Below, piece by piece: positions 20,561-32,140 of a stretch of 45,684 nucleotides of DNA (positions are counted from its first letter, which is position 1; the number at the start of each line of letters is the position of its first letter). The translations under genes were made by a program, and so were the position numbers. This DNA is from Nemertoderma westbladi (Eukaryota; Xenacoelomorpha; Nemertodermatida; Nemertodermatidae), in NCBI GenBank assembly GCA_032718475.1, contig JAUCBJ010007990.1, positions 1 through 45,684 on the forward strand, written 5' to 3'. Under the pieces are notes generated by a model. The model was not told where the DNA came from and searched no databases. It saw only the letters and a program-made list of their open reading frames with translations.

Positions 20561-22107
20561 GTACGTCAGAAACCCAGCTGATATATCCTACAGTAATAAT
20601 AATTTAACGCATTTTAAATTTGGATAAATAAATTTATTATAACTGCAATAACAGTTACACTGATGCTGCACGAAGGCCCCACGCAAATTCTACTTGGAAA
20701 ATTTTCAAACTTTTGTCAAACAACATGTGTACCAAGTTTGGATAGATTTCATCAAGGATTGGCCGAGTTATTAACGTTTAAAATAAAATACTGAAAAAAA
20801 ACGCGACAGAACGACAGGTTGATTAATGGTACCACTACGCTAAGGCTCACTCACTTCGTGGCTCGCCCCACAGAGAAACAGTATTCATGATTAGATTTTG
20901 CTTTGAACAGGAGAAACTGATGGAATATCAGATGGAATAAGGTCATCTAATTAATTGTTTAAAGATTAGCAAACAATACAGTGTAATTGAATTGATGAAA
21001 TCCATAAATACAACGTGGATACAAAATGTAAAATCGGGATGCAAAATATAAATTTCTGAGCTAAGAAAGGGAAATTGGATACTGTACAACTTGTCTGGAT
21101 ACAAGCAAGCGGTCCGTTTACCTTACAAAATGAAAAATAAACGTGCGAAATATAAAACAATAGTGTCCTACTCGAACGGAACGGAACTGTCCGGGGGGGG
21201 GGGGGGGGTTGGGGAGGGAATGTCCGGAAATCGAAGCCTTTTTCTATCTGCCAACATCCTGGGCTTTACTTACACTCAGCCTCTATTCACTGGCTGTGAT
21301 TGACAAGCCAACTTGCCTCAGAAGTTCCTTTCATGAATGCCGCAATTTATATTTGGCCATTTTGGTCGTTTTGGCCGCCAAAATGACCAAGTTAATGTTT
21401 ATTGGGATTGGGACTGTATGTGTAGGCGTATGTCACATCGCTCAATGTATTGTATAGATACGTGGATACGTACGCAAATACGTATGGATACGTACGACAT
21501 ACGTGGAAAAGTTTAACCCGACATTGTGTACCTTAACCTGTTTCTATTTACTCAGAAATGGGTTAATTAGAAAAACGACGAACATGAAAACGGTAAAATT
21601 GTTTGTAAATTGGGTTATCTTCATTCTACCGGTGAAGTGGTTAAGCGAAAGCTGACAATACTGCATATAATTCAATTGTTTGGTCAAATAACAACTGCAA
21701 CCAATCATGGTATAGATAATTTAGTCTCCACCTTCCTGCCTTCCATTTTGAAGGGGTTAGCATATTAAATATATCCTTGCCATCTCGTGAACAAAGGCAA
21801 TATAAATACAGTAGCAATGGAGAATCGATAAGAACCATCGCCCTATTTCCTTTGTAAACTATTTTTGAACTCTAAACATTATTAACACATTTTACCGCCC
21901 GCAACGCATGAAGTGAAGAATATGCAGTGTTATCGTATGCCACTACATAGAGTATACAGGTATAGGATACATTACTGTTGAAAGCATTAAGGTTAAGGAA
22001 AGCATTAAGAAATAGGATGGGTTGTATATTGAACATGAACATACAGTATTGTCTTATTGTTAGTACTGAACCGCTTGGAATACGTAGGCCTACTAATGAT
22101 AAACGCG
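20561..22107. other. AT-rich interval, no gene; 16-G tract
   Basis: No supported gene. A run of 16 G occurs at 21193-21208. TACGTATGGATACGTACG-type near-palindromes lie around 21460-21505. Confidence 0.45.
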
Positions 22108-23024
22108 TACACCATGTCCCAGAATATAGTGTCGTAATTCAGTGACACCCCCCCCCCCCCCCCCCCCCCCCTATTTTTTTTACAAATCGTAATGAGATTG
22201 CATGAAATTTGAAACAGAGATAGTTTCACCTCCCGACCACTGACTGGGTGAGCCAGGATTTTTATTTTTGCTTTCAATCTTTACCTACACGCGTTTAAAA
22301 AAAGTGCCTCCAGCGATATTGCACCAGTTACACCGCAGTTATTATTCAACCTTATAGTTATTTGTTGGTACTGATAAAAAGCTGACCGTACAAGGATTCC
22401 AAATATGTAAGACAATTTGAATTTCGTTGAAAAATAGGGGTGATATGGGCGTTCAAATTTTGCATGGTTTTGCACCGGCGCGAGGTTATTTTATTCTATT
22501 TAATAAATAAACCATATTCTGGAACATTTTTTAAATGTATGAATATAGCTAAGTAATAGTATGATTAAAGATGTAATGCATTGTTGCCCAGCTACGTATT
22601 TGGATAAACAAAATATTCCAGATTATGATGTATTTATTAAATAGAATAAAATAGCCTCGCGCAGGTGCATAACCATGCAACATTTGAACGCCCATATCTC
22701 CGCTATTTTTCAACAAAATTCAAATTGTGTTACATATTTAGAACCCTTGCAGGGTCAGCTTTTTATCAGTACCAACAAATCACTACAAGGTTGAAGAATA
22801 ACTGCGGTGTCACTGGTGTAATATCGCTGGAGACACTTTTTTTTAAACGCATGTAGCTAAAGATTGAAAGAAAAAATAAAAATTCTGGCTCACCCAGTCA
22901 GTGGTCGGGAGGTGAAACTATCTCTGTTTGAAATTTCATGCAATCTCATTACGATTTGTAAAAAAAATTAGGGGGGGGGGGGGGCGTGTCACTGAATTAC
23001 GACACTATTCTGGGACATGGTGTA
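22108..23024. repeat. 917-bp long inverted repeat (foldback)
   Basis: Left arm 22108-22531 and right arm about 22608-23024 are inverted copies along almost their whole length, from TACACCATGTCCCAGAATA on the left to its complement on the right, around a spacer of about 76 bp. A homopolymer sits at the same place in both arms: 24 C at 22148-22171 and 14 G at 22971-22984. No transposase. It is probably a non-autonomous foldback element or palindromic duplication. Confidence 0.85.
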
Positions 23025-23035
23025 TAGGCATAGTT

Positions 23036-23120
23036 ATCGGCCTACGCCACTACGCGTAGTTATACGTAGCACTACGCGTAGGTAGCGTAGTACCTACGCA
23101 TAGCACCTATGCGTAGTTAA
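23036..23120. repeat. Cluster of ACTACGCGTAG palindromes
   Basis: Several overlapping copies of CTACGCGTAG, CTACGCATAG and CCTATGCGTAG within ~85 bp. No known function. Confidence 0.6.
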
Positions 23121-23576
23121 TGTTAAAATTCTGAAACTGGCGATATATGACTAGTTCAGTATGACACATACTTTAGTCCAGTAGTTCTAACAGTACGTTG
23201 ATGAAAACGGATAAATTCATATAACTAATTACTGAATTATACGTTATAGAATTACAGAATTAATTACTGGTAAGGTAACGCTGCTGCGCTGTAACGTTAG
23301 GGGTAGCGGTACCAGGCTGTCAGTGTCAGGTAGGCCTACTGCTGTACTGTCCTGTCCGTACTGCCGTAGCCAAATAGCTGTAAAGCTGTGGCCTGCCTAA
23401 ATTTGTCACTGTCATCTGATCTGCTGAGTGTCTGATGGTTGCTGGCTGATTGATCAATCCACATTCAGTCAGTCAAGTTTAGAGGTGGTGTTTTCTTTAT
23501 TGGATTGTTATTGGCCTCTACTCACTACCGGCAATAGCTGAATAGGGTTAGACTGTTAGATGTAGAATAGCCGATA

Positions 23577-24023
23577 ATGGAAACCCCCATTGCTGTCTCC
23601 CCGGGGGATCTCGAAGGGACTGTGGTACCGGCGAGCGGTAGCGTATTCGTACAACGGGATTACTCCGAAGGAACCGAAGTTCGTTTCGACGCAACATTCC
23701 CTCCAGAACTTAGTTCCCTTTTGGACGAGGATCTATTCATATCGATTGTTGGAACTATAAATCATCATTTCGATGAATGCGAACGAGCTCGCGCAAAGAT
23801 TTATCTCACAGGCTGTTTGTATTGTTTGGTGGGTTATTTGCCTTTACTCTGTATTAAAACTCAATACGAGATGTCCTTAGATCGTGTGGATTCCTATATT
23901 GAAACTTGTAATAAGAGGCATCTCATTCCAGGTGGGTTGGTTCTCATTAGTCCGAGGAAACGTGGCCTTAGAGTTCTAGAGTTCCAGATTACCAACACGG
24001 GAGCCTCACAAACACGATTATAA
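23577..24023 (+). CDS. GOLGA7/ERF4-domain protein, intronless (148 aa)
   Basis: The ORF carries the Golgin A7/ERF4 domain across residues ~22-138: VFVQRDYSEGTEVRFD with the family's FPPEL, then IYLTGCLYCLVGYLPLLC, and near the end GLRVLEF. The two close cysteines in GCLYCL match the family's conserved cysteine pair. Family role: accessory subunit that stabilises DHHC palmitoyltransferases (ZDHHC9, yeast Erf2) acting on Ras and others at Golgi and plasma membrane. Length agrees with the ~137-aa vertebrate protein plus a slightly longer N-terminus. The whole domain is in one exon, though vertebrate orthologues are split by introns, so this may be a retrocopy or a lineage that lost introns. The start is the first in-frame ATG; AATAAA follows the stop almost at once. 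No frame damage, so it is probably functional. Confidence 0.85.
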   Translation: METPIAVSPGDLEGTVVPASGSVFVQRDYSEGTEVRFDATFPPELSSLLDEDLFISIVGTINHHFDECERARAKIYLTGCLYCLVGYLPLLCIKTQYEMSLDRVDSYIETCNKRHLIPGGLVLISPRKRGLRVLEFQITNTGASQTRL

Positions 24024-24024
24024 C

Positions 24025-24030
24025 AATAAA
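24025..24030 (+). terminator. AATAAA just after the GOLGA7-like stop
   Basis: A canonical poly(A) signal begins two bases after the stop codon. Later AT-rich sequence may supply better-placed signals. Confidence 0.35.
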
Positions 24031-25284
24031 CACGAAATTAAACATTATACACTCATCACATCACATCATATACTGTTAAATGTCTAATGTATATAAAATT
24101 GTACTATTACGCCAATCATTTTTCCCCTAATATATCCCATATTATATACCGGCATCTTTTATTCGTTTTAATTTGACCAGGTATATTCTGCGCGTGTTTG
24201 ACTTTATCCAATTCACATTCTCACTCTTTCAGTTTGTTTTCTTGCCTAATTAACATGTGTTTGTTTCAAGTTGTGTCTCTTTTCCCATTCCATTCAGAGC
24301 TGCAGAGCTGCTTCACTCCCGCACCGTACATGACCGCATGGCTGGGGTTCACCGATTTTTAAAAGCGTTTTTCAATCATATCACGTTAAGTTCGTTTTTA
24401 TCCCATTTATTGTTTTGGTTCCACCAGGCGGCCGATGTAAACTATGCCTTACCCAATTTCTGAGGCTGTGATTTTCTGTTTTAACACTCCGTTACAAACT
24501 AATTGTAAAGAAAATATAAATTTGGGAACCGCCGGTTTAATGTTATTTTTTGGCTTTACGCGACCGTATACTGGTATACCTGTATACCTTCCTATCACGA
24601 CTCAAAAATAAGTATCACCATCCCAGACTTTTGAGCTAATTATTGTAAAAACAAATGTTTCTCTTACGTTGTTATTGTTGTTGTTATTGTTGTTGTATTC
24701 CATTGTATGTGTTGTTATTGGTCAGGTCATACTATCTTTAGGGCTACAAACTGCATAATTTTGTTTTCTTGTTGCCAATATAATATAATCTACGTATCTT
24801 TTGTTGCATTTTTTATTTTTAGTATTTATTGAAATTTATTCTGCTATTAAGATTCTTATTTAATTTTTTTTGTTTGAAACAAAATGGTGTGGCTTCCTAT
24901 TCTGTGCGCATCGGTGGGTTCCAAAAGTTAACATTTGATTTGATATGAGTATAAAAATGTAATAATTATATTTCCAAGTTAAATTTGCTAAATATGTTTT
25001 AGGTGCGACAATTATTATATTACTGAAATTAAAGCGTCAAGCTTTATTTTATGGCATACCCAATATGCTTTTATAGCATAAATGTTATTAAATAATTTTC
25101 ACTGATTACCTGTACCGGCATGGTTTGTAATTAATATTAATACCTACCCTGCGACGGGTGAAATATTTTCTACAAATGAATTTTCCACGAGTTGTTTCAT
25201 GGGAGGATATAGTAACATTCTTATAGTCAGTCTAACTTCATAAATAGTGACCCTCGCGCATCAAAAGGCAATCACCTCTTTTGT
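24031..25284. other. Gene-poor AT-rich interval
   Basis: No supported gene. A GTT/ATT microsatellite is at about 24668-24696. Confidence 0.45.
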
Positions 25285-25639
25285 TTTTGTTACATTATGT
25301 CAACTTAACAGCGTTCTGGTGAATTACTCGTAACGCTGCAAGGTACCACTTTGCAGCGTTGCGGCTTATAGGACGGAACTCTGCAAAGTAATCAATGACA
25401 TGGAAACAACTTCAATTACCGTATTCCAGAATTAATAATTTCCATTTATATTAATAATATATAATTGTTTAATGTGTTCTGTATTCCATTATGTCGAAAC
25501 GGTCAATAGAAGACATTTTAGAGTCAATATGCCCTTCCATTAGTAAAACAAGGTGCGATGGTGAGCCGAATTTAAATGCCAAAACGATAATGATAATAAA
25601 CCCTTTCTTCACATGATAAGTTGACATAATGTAACAAAA
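25285..25639. repeat. 355-bp segment bounded by 23-bp perfect inverted repeats
   Basis: TTGTTACATTATGTCAACTT at 25287-25306 (arm 25285-25307) recurs inverted at 25617-25639. Just inside the left end is a hairpin, AACGCTGCAA (25332-25341) and TTGCAGCGTT (25351-25360). Further GCTGCAAAGT words occur near 25755 outside the segment. Probably a small MITE. Confidence 0.6.
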
Positions 25640-25969
25640 TTACATACATCATTGTGTGTCGAGGTTACTTTTCAGCGTTAAAGACCCTTGTTTATTTGTG
25701 TCAACCTCCCTCGCTTCGCTCGCTCGGTACATAAATAAACTCCGGTCATAACGCTGCAAAGTGCTACTTTGCACACAATGATATAAATACCGATAGTTTT
25801 TTTTACAAATTATCATTTCAGGTATATGCATTATCGGCTGTGGTGTATAATTAATTGTGAACCTTGTTTCGTTATTATTAATTTGTAATTATTGTACTAT
25901 TAATACGGTTAAATTATTACATGCAAACAAGTGTTTTTATTGGGTTTAAAAGGTATTAATTTAACTGAC

Positions 25970-26065
25970 ACAAGGAAAGGAACAGGTTACAGTTGCGGTG
26001 TTTTCTAAACAGAACAATAAACTAAACTTTATTTCACTTGCGGAGCTGTCAGTTTGCGCCACTAT
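25970..26065. repeat. Dispersed ~95-bp repeat, copy 1 (MITE arm-like)
   Basis: Shares GGTTACAGTTGCGGTGTTTT, ACAATAAACTA and GCGCCACTATC with 34624-34720. It also resembles the right arm of the MITE at 18614-18766 (GGAGCAGGTTA ... AACAATAAAC). Confidence 0.6.
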
Positions 26066-26267
26066 CAGATTTATATTCGCCATTTAAAAAATTTAGGTCT
26101 GCCTACTCTATATTTTGCCTTGAAATTCGCGTAATTTTTGTTATATTATACATTGATATTCACATTTAACTCATACATATATAGTTCCCTTCCACATCCT
26201 GTATGGGGGTGTATGTACATGTGTATGTACATTGTACGTCCATCCATCATCGTGTCTGCACGGTACT

Positions 26268-26546
26268 TCAAGTAGCGCCCCATTTGGTGATCTCCAGTGA
26301 ATGTTTGGATTTGACCTGATCAAATTGGTTTACTACGGAAGATCCGCAGTGGGCACACCTGGGCGGGTGTGGGCCACTCGGAATCCGACGAGGCGGCGCA
26401 CATATTGACATTTGGCGTATGTACATTGTACATTTCTTACAGTAGGGGAGCCACTGGGTTAAGAGTTTTTTCGGTATACTTAATATGAGCATAAAGAAGG
26501 AAGTGTTGGCGATGTACCTGAAAAATAAATAAATAAACGTTGCTCT
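26268..26546 (-). other. Possible terminal exon with two C-X2-C pairs (hypothetical)
   Basis: On the minus strand a run TTTATTTATTTATTTTTCAG resembles a 3' splice acceptor and is followed by ~90 open codons ending at 26268. They contain YCKKC and, 27 residues later, CAHCGSS, a possible zinc-ribbon pair. An AATAAA on the minus strand lies near 26030. The family is not recognised and no upstream exon was found. Confidence 0.25.
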
Positions 26547-26606
26547 TTGTCTCTCTCTCTCAAGTTGATTTGGATTAGGACTATGTGATACTTTTAACTC
26601 CTGCAA

Positions 26607-27195
26607 TAATTCAGGTGGTTTGATGTGACTGCTTAGGGGTGGGGTGGGGCGGGTGACAAAGAAATGGAAAGAAAGGCAATGTTACAGTAAATTAATTTGT
26701 GTTATGTAATACTCTGTAGCAGCTTCTGGCTCCGAGGTAACTAATTTTGTATAGCCTGGGACGAGTGTCTCTGCCTCTGGGTAGTATATTGAAGACATAA
26801 GTCTATGAAGGAGAGATAGTGTTTACTTTAGCTTTGATTTATGTTGTCAGCCCGGGGCGTCCTTCCGGTTCAATGAGTTATTGGGCCGATTTATTACATT
26901 GCAAGACTGTTTGATGCTTATGGTATATGGATCGAGGTGAAGTTATTATTATAAACATTGTCTAATTAAACAGAGTTATCAGGATGGAAAACTCATTTTG
27001 TATAATGTAGTATCCTCAGACCACCTGTGACAAAAATTGATGGATTGGGATAAATAGGGCTGTAGGGTGCGAGTTGGTGTGTAAGCCGCCTATGGAATCG
27101 GAAGAATATATCAAATTGACTGTTTTTGACCTGCAGAATCAATGAGAATTGTTATGGAAGTAGAAATCTAATATTTATATCAAACACATGCTTGG
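26607..27195. other. Interval without recognised gene
   Basis: Nothing supportable on either strand. Confidence 0.4.
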
Positions 27196-27214
27196 TACTG
27201 TATCAGGGGTTATA

Positions 27215-27775
27215 TTGAAAAATATCGAGACATGAAAAATATCGAGAGTAAAAATAACCCGAGTAAAAACATCGAGTGTTGAAAAATAACGATAATATCG
27301 AGAGTTCATAAAATATCGAGAGTAAAAATATCGAGAGTAAAAATACCGAGTGTTGAAATATATCGAGAGTAAAAATATCGAGAGTAAAAATATCGAGAGT
27401 AAAAATATCGAGTGTTGAAAAATATCGAGAGTAAAAATATCGAGTGTTGAAAAATATCGAGAGTAAAAATATCGAGTGTTGAAAAATATCGAGAGTAAAA
27501 ATATCGAGTGTGGAAAAATATCGAGAGTAAAAATATCGAGTGTTGAAAAATATCGAGAGTAAAAATATCGAGTGTTGAAAAATATCGAGAGTAAAAATGA
27601 GTGTTGAAAAATATCGAGAGTAAAAATATCGAGTGTTGAAAAATATCGAGTGTTGAAAAATATCGAGTGTTGAAAAATATCGAGAGTAAAAATATCGAGA
27701 GTAAAAATATCGAGTGTTGAAAAAAATATAGAATGTTGAAAAATATCGAGAGTAAAAATATCGATAGTAACAATT
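27215..27775 (-). repeat. Satellite left arm (15/17-bp units, minus orientation)
   Basis: Units AAAAATATCGAGAGT (15 bp) and AAAAATATCGAGTGTTG (17 bp) in mixed order, with a few variants near the outer end. It is about one sixth the length of the right arm. Confidence 0.95.
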
Positions 27776-28087
27776 TTTTTAAATAAGGGTATGATAATTT
27801 TTTTTACTAAAAATGTTCTAGAACAACAATATTTATCAACATTTGGTAGCTTATACGTGTTCTAATATAATATTTAACAATATTTATAATATTTATCAAA
27901 ATTTATAGCTAGCACTTCTTTTATAATATTTATTAAAAAAATAGCAAAAACTAGCTAGTATAATAAATCTGGTAAATGGGTACCCAAGGTGTATTACATA
28001 ATGACATTCACTTGCACTTGCACTGTTGTAACCCATGCACTGCAATATTGTTCCGTATTTCTAAATAAATTGCTCAAGCAAAATGCA
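27776..28087. other. Central spacer of the foldback block
   Basis: AT-rich, with repeated ATATTTAT(C/A)AA words. No ORF and no similarity to the arms. Confidence 0.6.
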
Positions 28088-31000
28088 ATATTTTTACTCT
28101 CGATATTTTTCAACACTCGATATTTTTCAACACTCGATATTTTTACTCTCGATATTTTTCAACACTCGATATTTTCAACACTCGTTATTTTTACTCTCGA
28201 TATTTTTCAACACTCGATATTTTTACTCTCGATATTTTTACTCTCGATATTTTGCAACACTCGATATTTTTACTCTCGATATTTTTACTCTCGATATTTT
28301 TCAACACTCGATATTTTTCAACACTCGATATTTTCAACACTCGTTATTTTTACTCTCGATATTTTTCAACACTCGATATTTTTACTCTCGATATTTTTAC
28401 TCTCGATATTTTGCAACACTCGATATTTTTACTCTCGATATTTTTACTCTCGATATTTTTCAACACTCGATATTTTTACTCTCGATATTTTTACTCTCGA
28501 TATTTTTCAACACTCGATATTTTTACTCTCGATATTTTTACTCTCGATATTTTTCAACACTCGATATTTTTACTCTCGATATTTTTACTCTCGATATTTT
28601 TACTCTCGATATTTTTCAACACTCGATATTTTTACTCTCGATATTTTTACTCTCGATATTTTTACTCTCGATATTTTTCAACACTCGATATTTTTACTCT
28701 CGATATTTTTCAACACTCGATATTTTTACTCTCGATATTTTTCAACACTCGATATTTTTACTCTCGATATTTTTCAACACTCGATATTTTTACTCTCGAT
28801 ATTTTTCAACACTCGATATTTTTACTCTCGATATTTTTCAACACTCGATATTTTTACTCTCGATATTTTTACTCTCGATATTTTTCAACACTCGATATTT
28901 TTACTCTCGATATTTTTACTCTCGATATTTTTCAACACTCGATATTTTTCAACACTCGATATTTTTACTCTCGATATTTTTCAACACTCGATATTTTTAC
29001 TCTCGATATTTTTACTCTCGATATTTTTCAACACTCGATATTTTTACTCTCGATATTTTTACTCTCGATATTTTTCAACACTCGATATTTTTACTCTCGA
29101 TATTTTTACTCTCGATATTTTTCAACACTCGTTATTTTTACTCTCGATATTTTTACTCTCGATATTTTTCAACACTCGATATTTTTCAACACTCGATATT
29201 TTTACTCTCGATATATTTTTCAACACTCGATATTTTTACTCTCGATATTTTTCAACACTCGATATTTTTACTCTCGATATTTTTCAACACTCGATATTTT
29301 TCAACACTCGATATTTTTCAACACTCGATATTTTTACTCTCGATATATTTTTCAACACTCGATATTTTTACTCTCGATATTTTTCAACACTCGATATTTT
29401 TACTCTCGATATTTTTCAACACTCGATATTTTTACTCTCGATATTTTTACTCTCGATATTTTTCAACACTCGATATTTTTACTCTCGATATTTTTACTCT
29501 CGATATTTTTCAACACTCGATATTTTTCAACACTCGATATTTTTCAACACTCGATATTTTTACTCTCGATATTTTTCAACACTCGATATTTTTACTCTCG
29601 ATATTTTTCAACACTCGATATTTTTACTCTCGATATTTTTACTCTCGATATTTTTCAACACACGATATTTTTCAACACTCGATATTTTTACTCTCGATAT
29701 TTTTCAACACTCGATATTTTTACTCTCGATATTTTTACTCTCGATATTTTTACTCTCGATATTTTTCAACACTCGATATTTTTACTCTCGATATTTTTGC
29801 TCTCGATATTTTTCAACACTCGATATTTTTACTCTCGATATTTTTACTCTCGATATTTTTCAACACTCGATATTTTTACTCTCGATATTTTTCAACACTC
29901 GATATTTTTACTCTCGATATTTTTCAACACTCGATATTTTTACTCTCGATATTTTTCAACACTCGATATTTTTACTCTCGATATTTTTCAACACTCGATA
30001 TTTTTACTCTCGATATTTTTACTCTCGATATTTTTCAACACTCGATATTTTTACTCTCGATATTTTTACTCTCGATATTTTTCAACACTCGATATTTTTC
30101 AACACTCGATATTTTTACTCTCGATATTTTTCAACACTCGATATTTTTACTCTCGATATTTTTACTCTCGATATTTTTCAACACTCGATATTTTTACTCT
30201 CGATATTTTTACTCTCGATATTTTTCAACACTCGATATTTTTACTCTCGATATTTTTACTCTCGATATTTTTCAACACTCGTTATTTTTACTCTCGATAT
30301 TTTTACTCTCGATATTTTTCAACACTCGATATTTTTCAACACTCGATATTTTTACTCTCGATATATTTTTCAACACTCGATATTTTTACTCTCGATATTT
30401 TTCAACACTCGATATTTTTACTCTCGATATTTTTCAACACTCGATATTTTTACTCTCGATATTTTTACTCTCGATATTTTTCAACACTCGATATTTTTAC
30501 TCTCGATATTTTTACTCTCGATATTTTTCAACACTCGATATTTTTCAACACTCGATATTTTTCAACACTCGATATTTTTCAACACTCGATATTTTTACTC
30601 TCGATATTTTTCAACACTCGATATTTTTACTCTCGATATTTTTCAACACTCGATATTTTTACTCTCGATATTTTTACTCTCGATATTTTTCAACACACGA
30701 TATTTTTCAACACTCGATATTTTTACTCTCGATATTTTTCAACACTCGATATTTTTACTCTCGATATTTTTACTCTCGATATTTTTACTCTCGATATTTT
30801 TCAACACTCGATATTTTTACTCTCGATATTTTTGCTCTCGATATTTTTCAACACTCGATACTTTTACTCTCGATATTTTTACTCTCGATATTTTTCAACA
30901 CTCGATATTTTTACTCTCGATATTTTTACTCTCGATATTTTTCAACACTCGTTATTTTTACTCTCGATATTTTTACTCTCAATATTTTTCAACACTCGAT

Positions 31001-31258
31001 ATTTTTCAACACTCGATATTTTTACTCTCGATATTTTTCAACACTCGATATTTTTACTCTCGATATTTTTCAACACTCGATATTTTTACTCTCGATATTT
31101 TTCAACACTCGATATTTTTACTCTCGATATTTTTCAACACTCGATATTTTTCAACACTCGTTATTTTCGATATTTTTCATCTCGCGTTATCTTTACTCTC
31201 GATATTTTTACTCTCGTTATTTTTACTCTCGATATTTTTCAAGTCTCGATATTTTTCA
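28088..31258 (+). repeat. Satellite right arm (15/17-bp units, plus orientation)
   Basis: About 200 units of two types, A = ACTCTCGATATTTTT (15 bp) and B = CAACACTCGATATTTTT (17 bp), joined as BA, BAA, BAAA or BB. Rare variants recur at fixed distances: CAACACACGA at 29656 and 30691 and GCTCTCG at 29799 and 30834 (both 1035 bp apart), and ATATATTTTT at 29211 and 30361 with CTCGTTA at 29131 and 30281 (both 1150 bp apart), so a ~1.1-kb block was duplicated. All three plus-strand frames are open for more than 3 kb simply because neither unit contains a stop. Confidence 0.97.
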
Positions 31259-31276
31259 CCATTACCGTATCAGGGG

Positions 31277-32140
31277 ATTGCCTCCTGTCAATATGTACAC
31301 GTTCTCTGAACCCAGAGTTATACTGCCGTATTTGGGCGAATACGACAGGCTACTGTACTATACAGTCCGTTTGTTGTGGTTAGTGACGGGTTGTTAGTAT
31401 CTCATGGAAAATAAATGTAGGAACTTTGTAATTATTTTGCAAATATTGGGACCATGCATTTTCTAACTTACAGGTTTCGTTGCATTGCTTGGATCAAACT
31501 TATCCTGTATTCTATAATGCGTGGTATTTTACTCTCCGACATCGGTAGAGGTGAAGAGGTGTGTTGTTGGTCTGCCTCTGCGTCATTGGGGCGGGGGGGG
31601 GGGGGGGGGGGGGGGGTTGGGGGAAGTGTCAGATTCATCTATTCGTGTTGATGGTTGGTGAAGATTCTACTTCTGGCTAGGTCTGGCCTAGAGTAGAAGC
31701 AGTTCCGCGGCAATAATAATATTGCTCTTCAAAAGAGGGCCCTTACTGCATCAGGGACGCGTTTTTCGACAGAGCCCCGTCAGCTGAAACAGCCAGTGCC
31801 GCTAGTCGGTGGGGTTGACTTGTTGACGAGAGGCTATTATGAGGCGCAATGGGATACGCATTGCGTATCTCCTTCTGTCAACCAATACTGGCCTGTACAT
31901 CCATAATGTTATTTATTTAACATACTTGTATTTGTGATGCGGTATCATCTCAGAATACACTTTTATCGTGTTATAATTACATTATTATTGCGAAGGTAGT
32001 ATTTTGATTCTATAAATTGATTTAATGACACTTGTTTCTGAACATTTAGTGTTTGATGGATGAATAGTCTTACCGGAACAGTTGCCCGGCAGCGCGGCTA
32101 ATGTATAATGCCGTTAAGCAGATAACTGGAAGCTCATAAG
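31277..32140. other. Interval without gene; 24-G tract and a 17-bp palindrome
   Basis: Pure G run at 31593-31616. GATACGCATTGCGTATC at 31853-31869 is a perfect inverted repeat around its central base. No coding region supported. Confidence 0.5.

Larger units (their letters stand above)
27196..31276. mobile_element. Foldback-type element with satellite arms (about 4.05 kb)
   Basis: Left arm (about 27215-27775) is a tandem repeat in minus orientation; right arm (about 28088-31258) is the same repeat in plus orientation; about 310 bp of unrelated AT-rich sequence separates them. The outermost units agree in inverted orientation and differ from internal units: TGAAAAATATCGAGAC, then A/T, TGAAAAATATCGAGAG. 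Flanking direct repeats TAC(T/C)GTATCAGGGG lie at 27196-27209 and 31263-31276 (13 of 14 identical). Foldback elements of flies and TU elements of sea urchins are known to have long inverted arms made of short tandem repeats. No transposase is encoded, so it would be non-autonomous. Confidence 0.7.

Noticed and set aside
22281-22856. Two similar ~63-aa frames in the arms of the 917-bp inverted repeat
   Set aside because: They resemble each other only because the arms are inverted copies. By eye about a fifth of residues differ, with no sign of protein-level constraint.
24257-24463. 68-aa frame after an acceptor-like sequence
   Set aside because: The acceptor-like CCATTCAG looked good, but the frame has no recognisable domain and no partner exon.
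27215-31258. CRISPR-like array
   Set aside because: No unique spacers; units of 15 and 17 bp follow one another directly in a eukaryotic context.
27989-31397. Three overlapping plus-strand ORFs of more than 1000 codons
   Set aside because: They are open in all three frames because neither satellite unit contains a stop. They translate to the same short peptides (DIFTL, RYFYS, IFLLS).
31454-31651. 65-aa ORF across the 24-G tract
   Set aside because: Its C-terminus is poly-Gly from the homopolymer; no other support.
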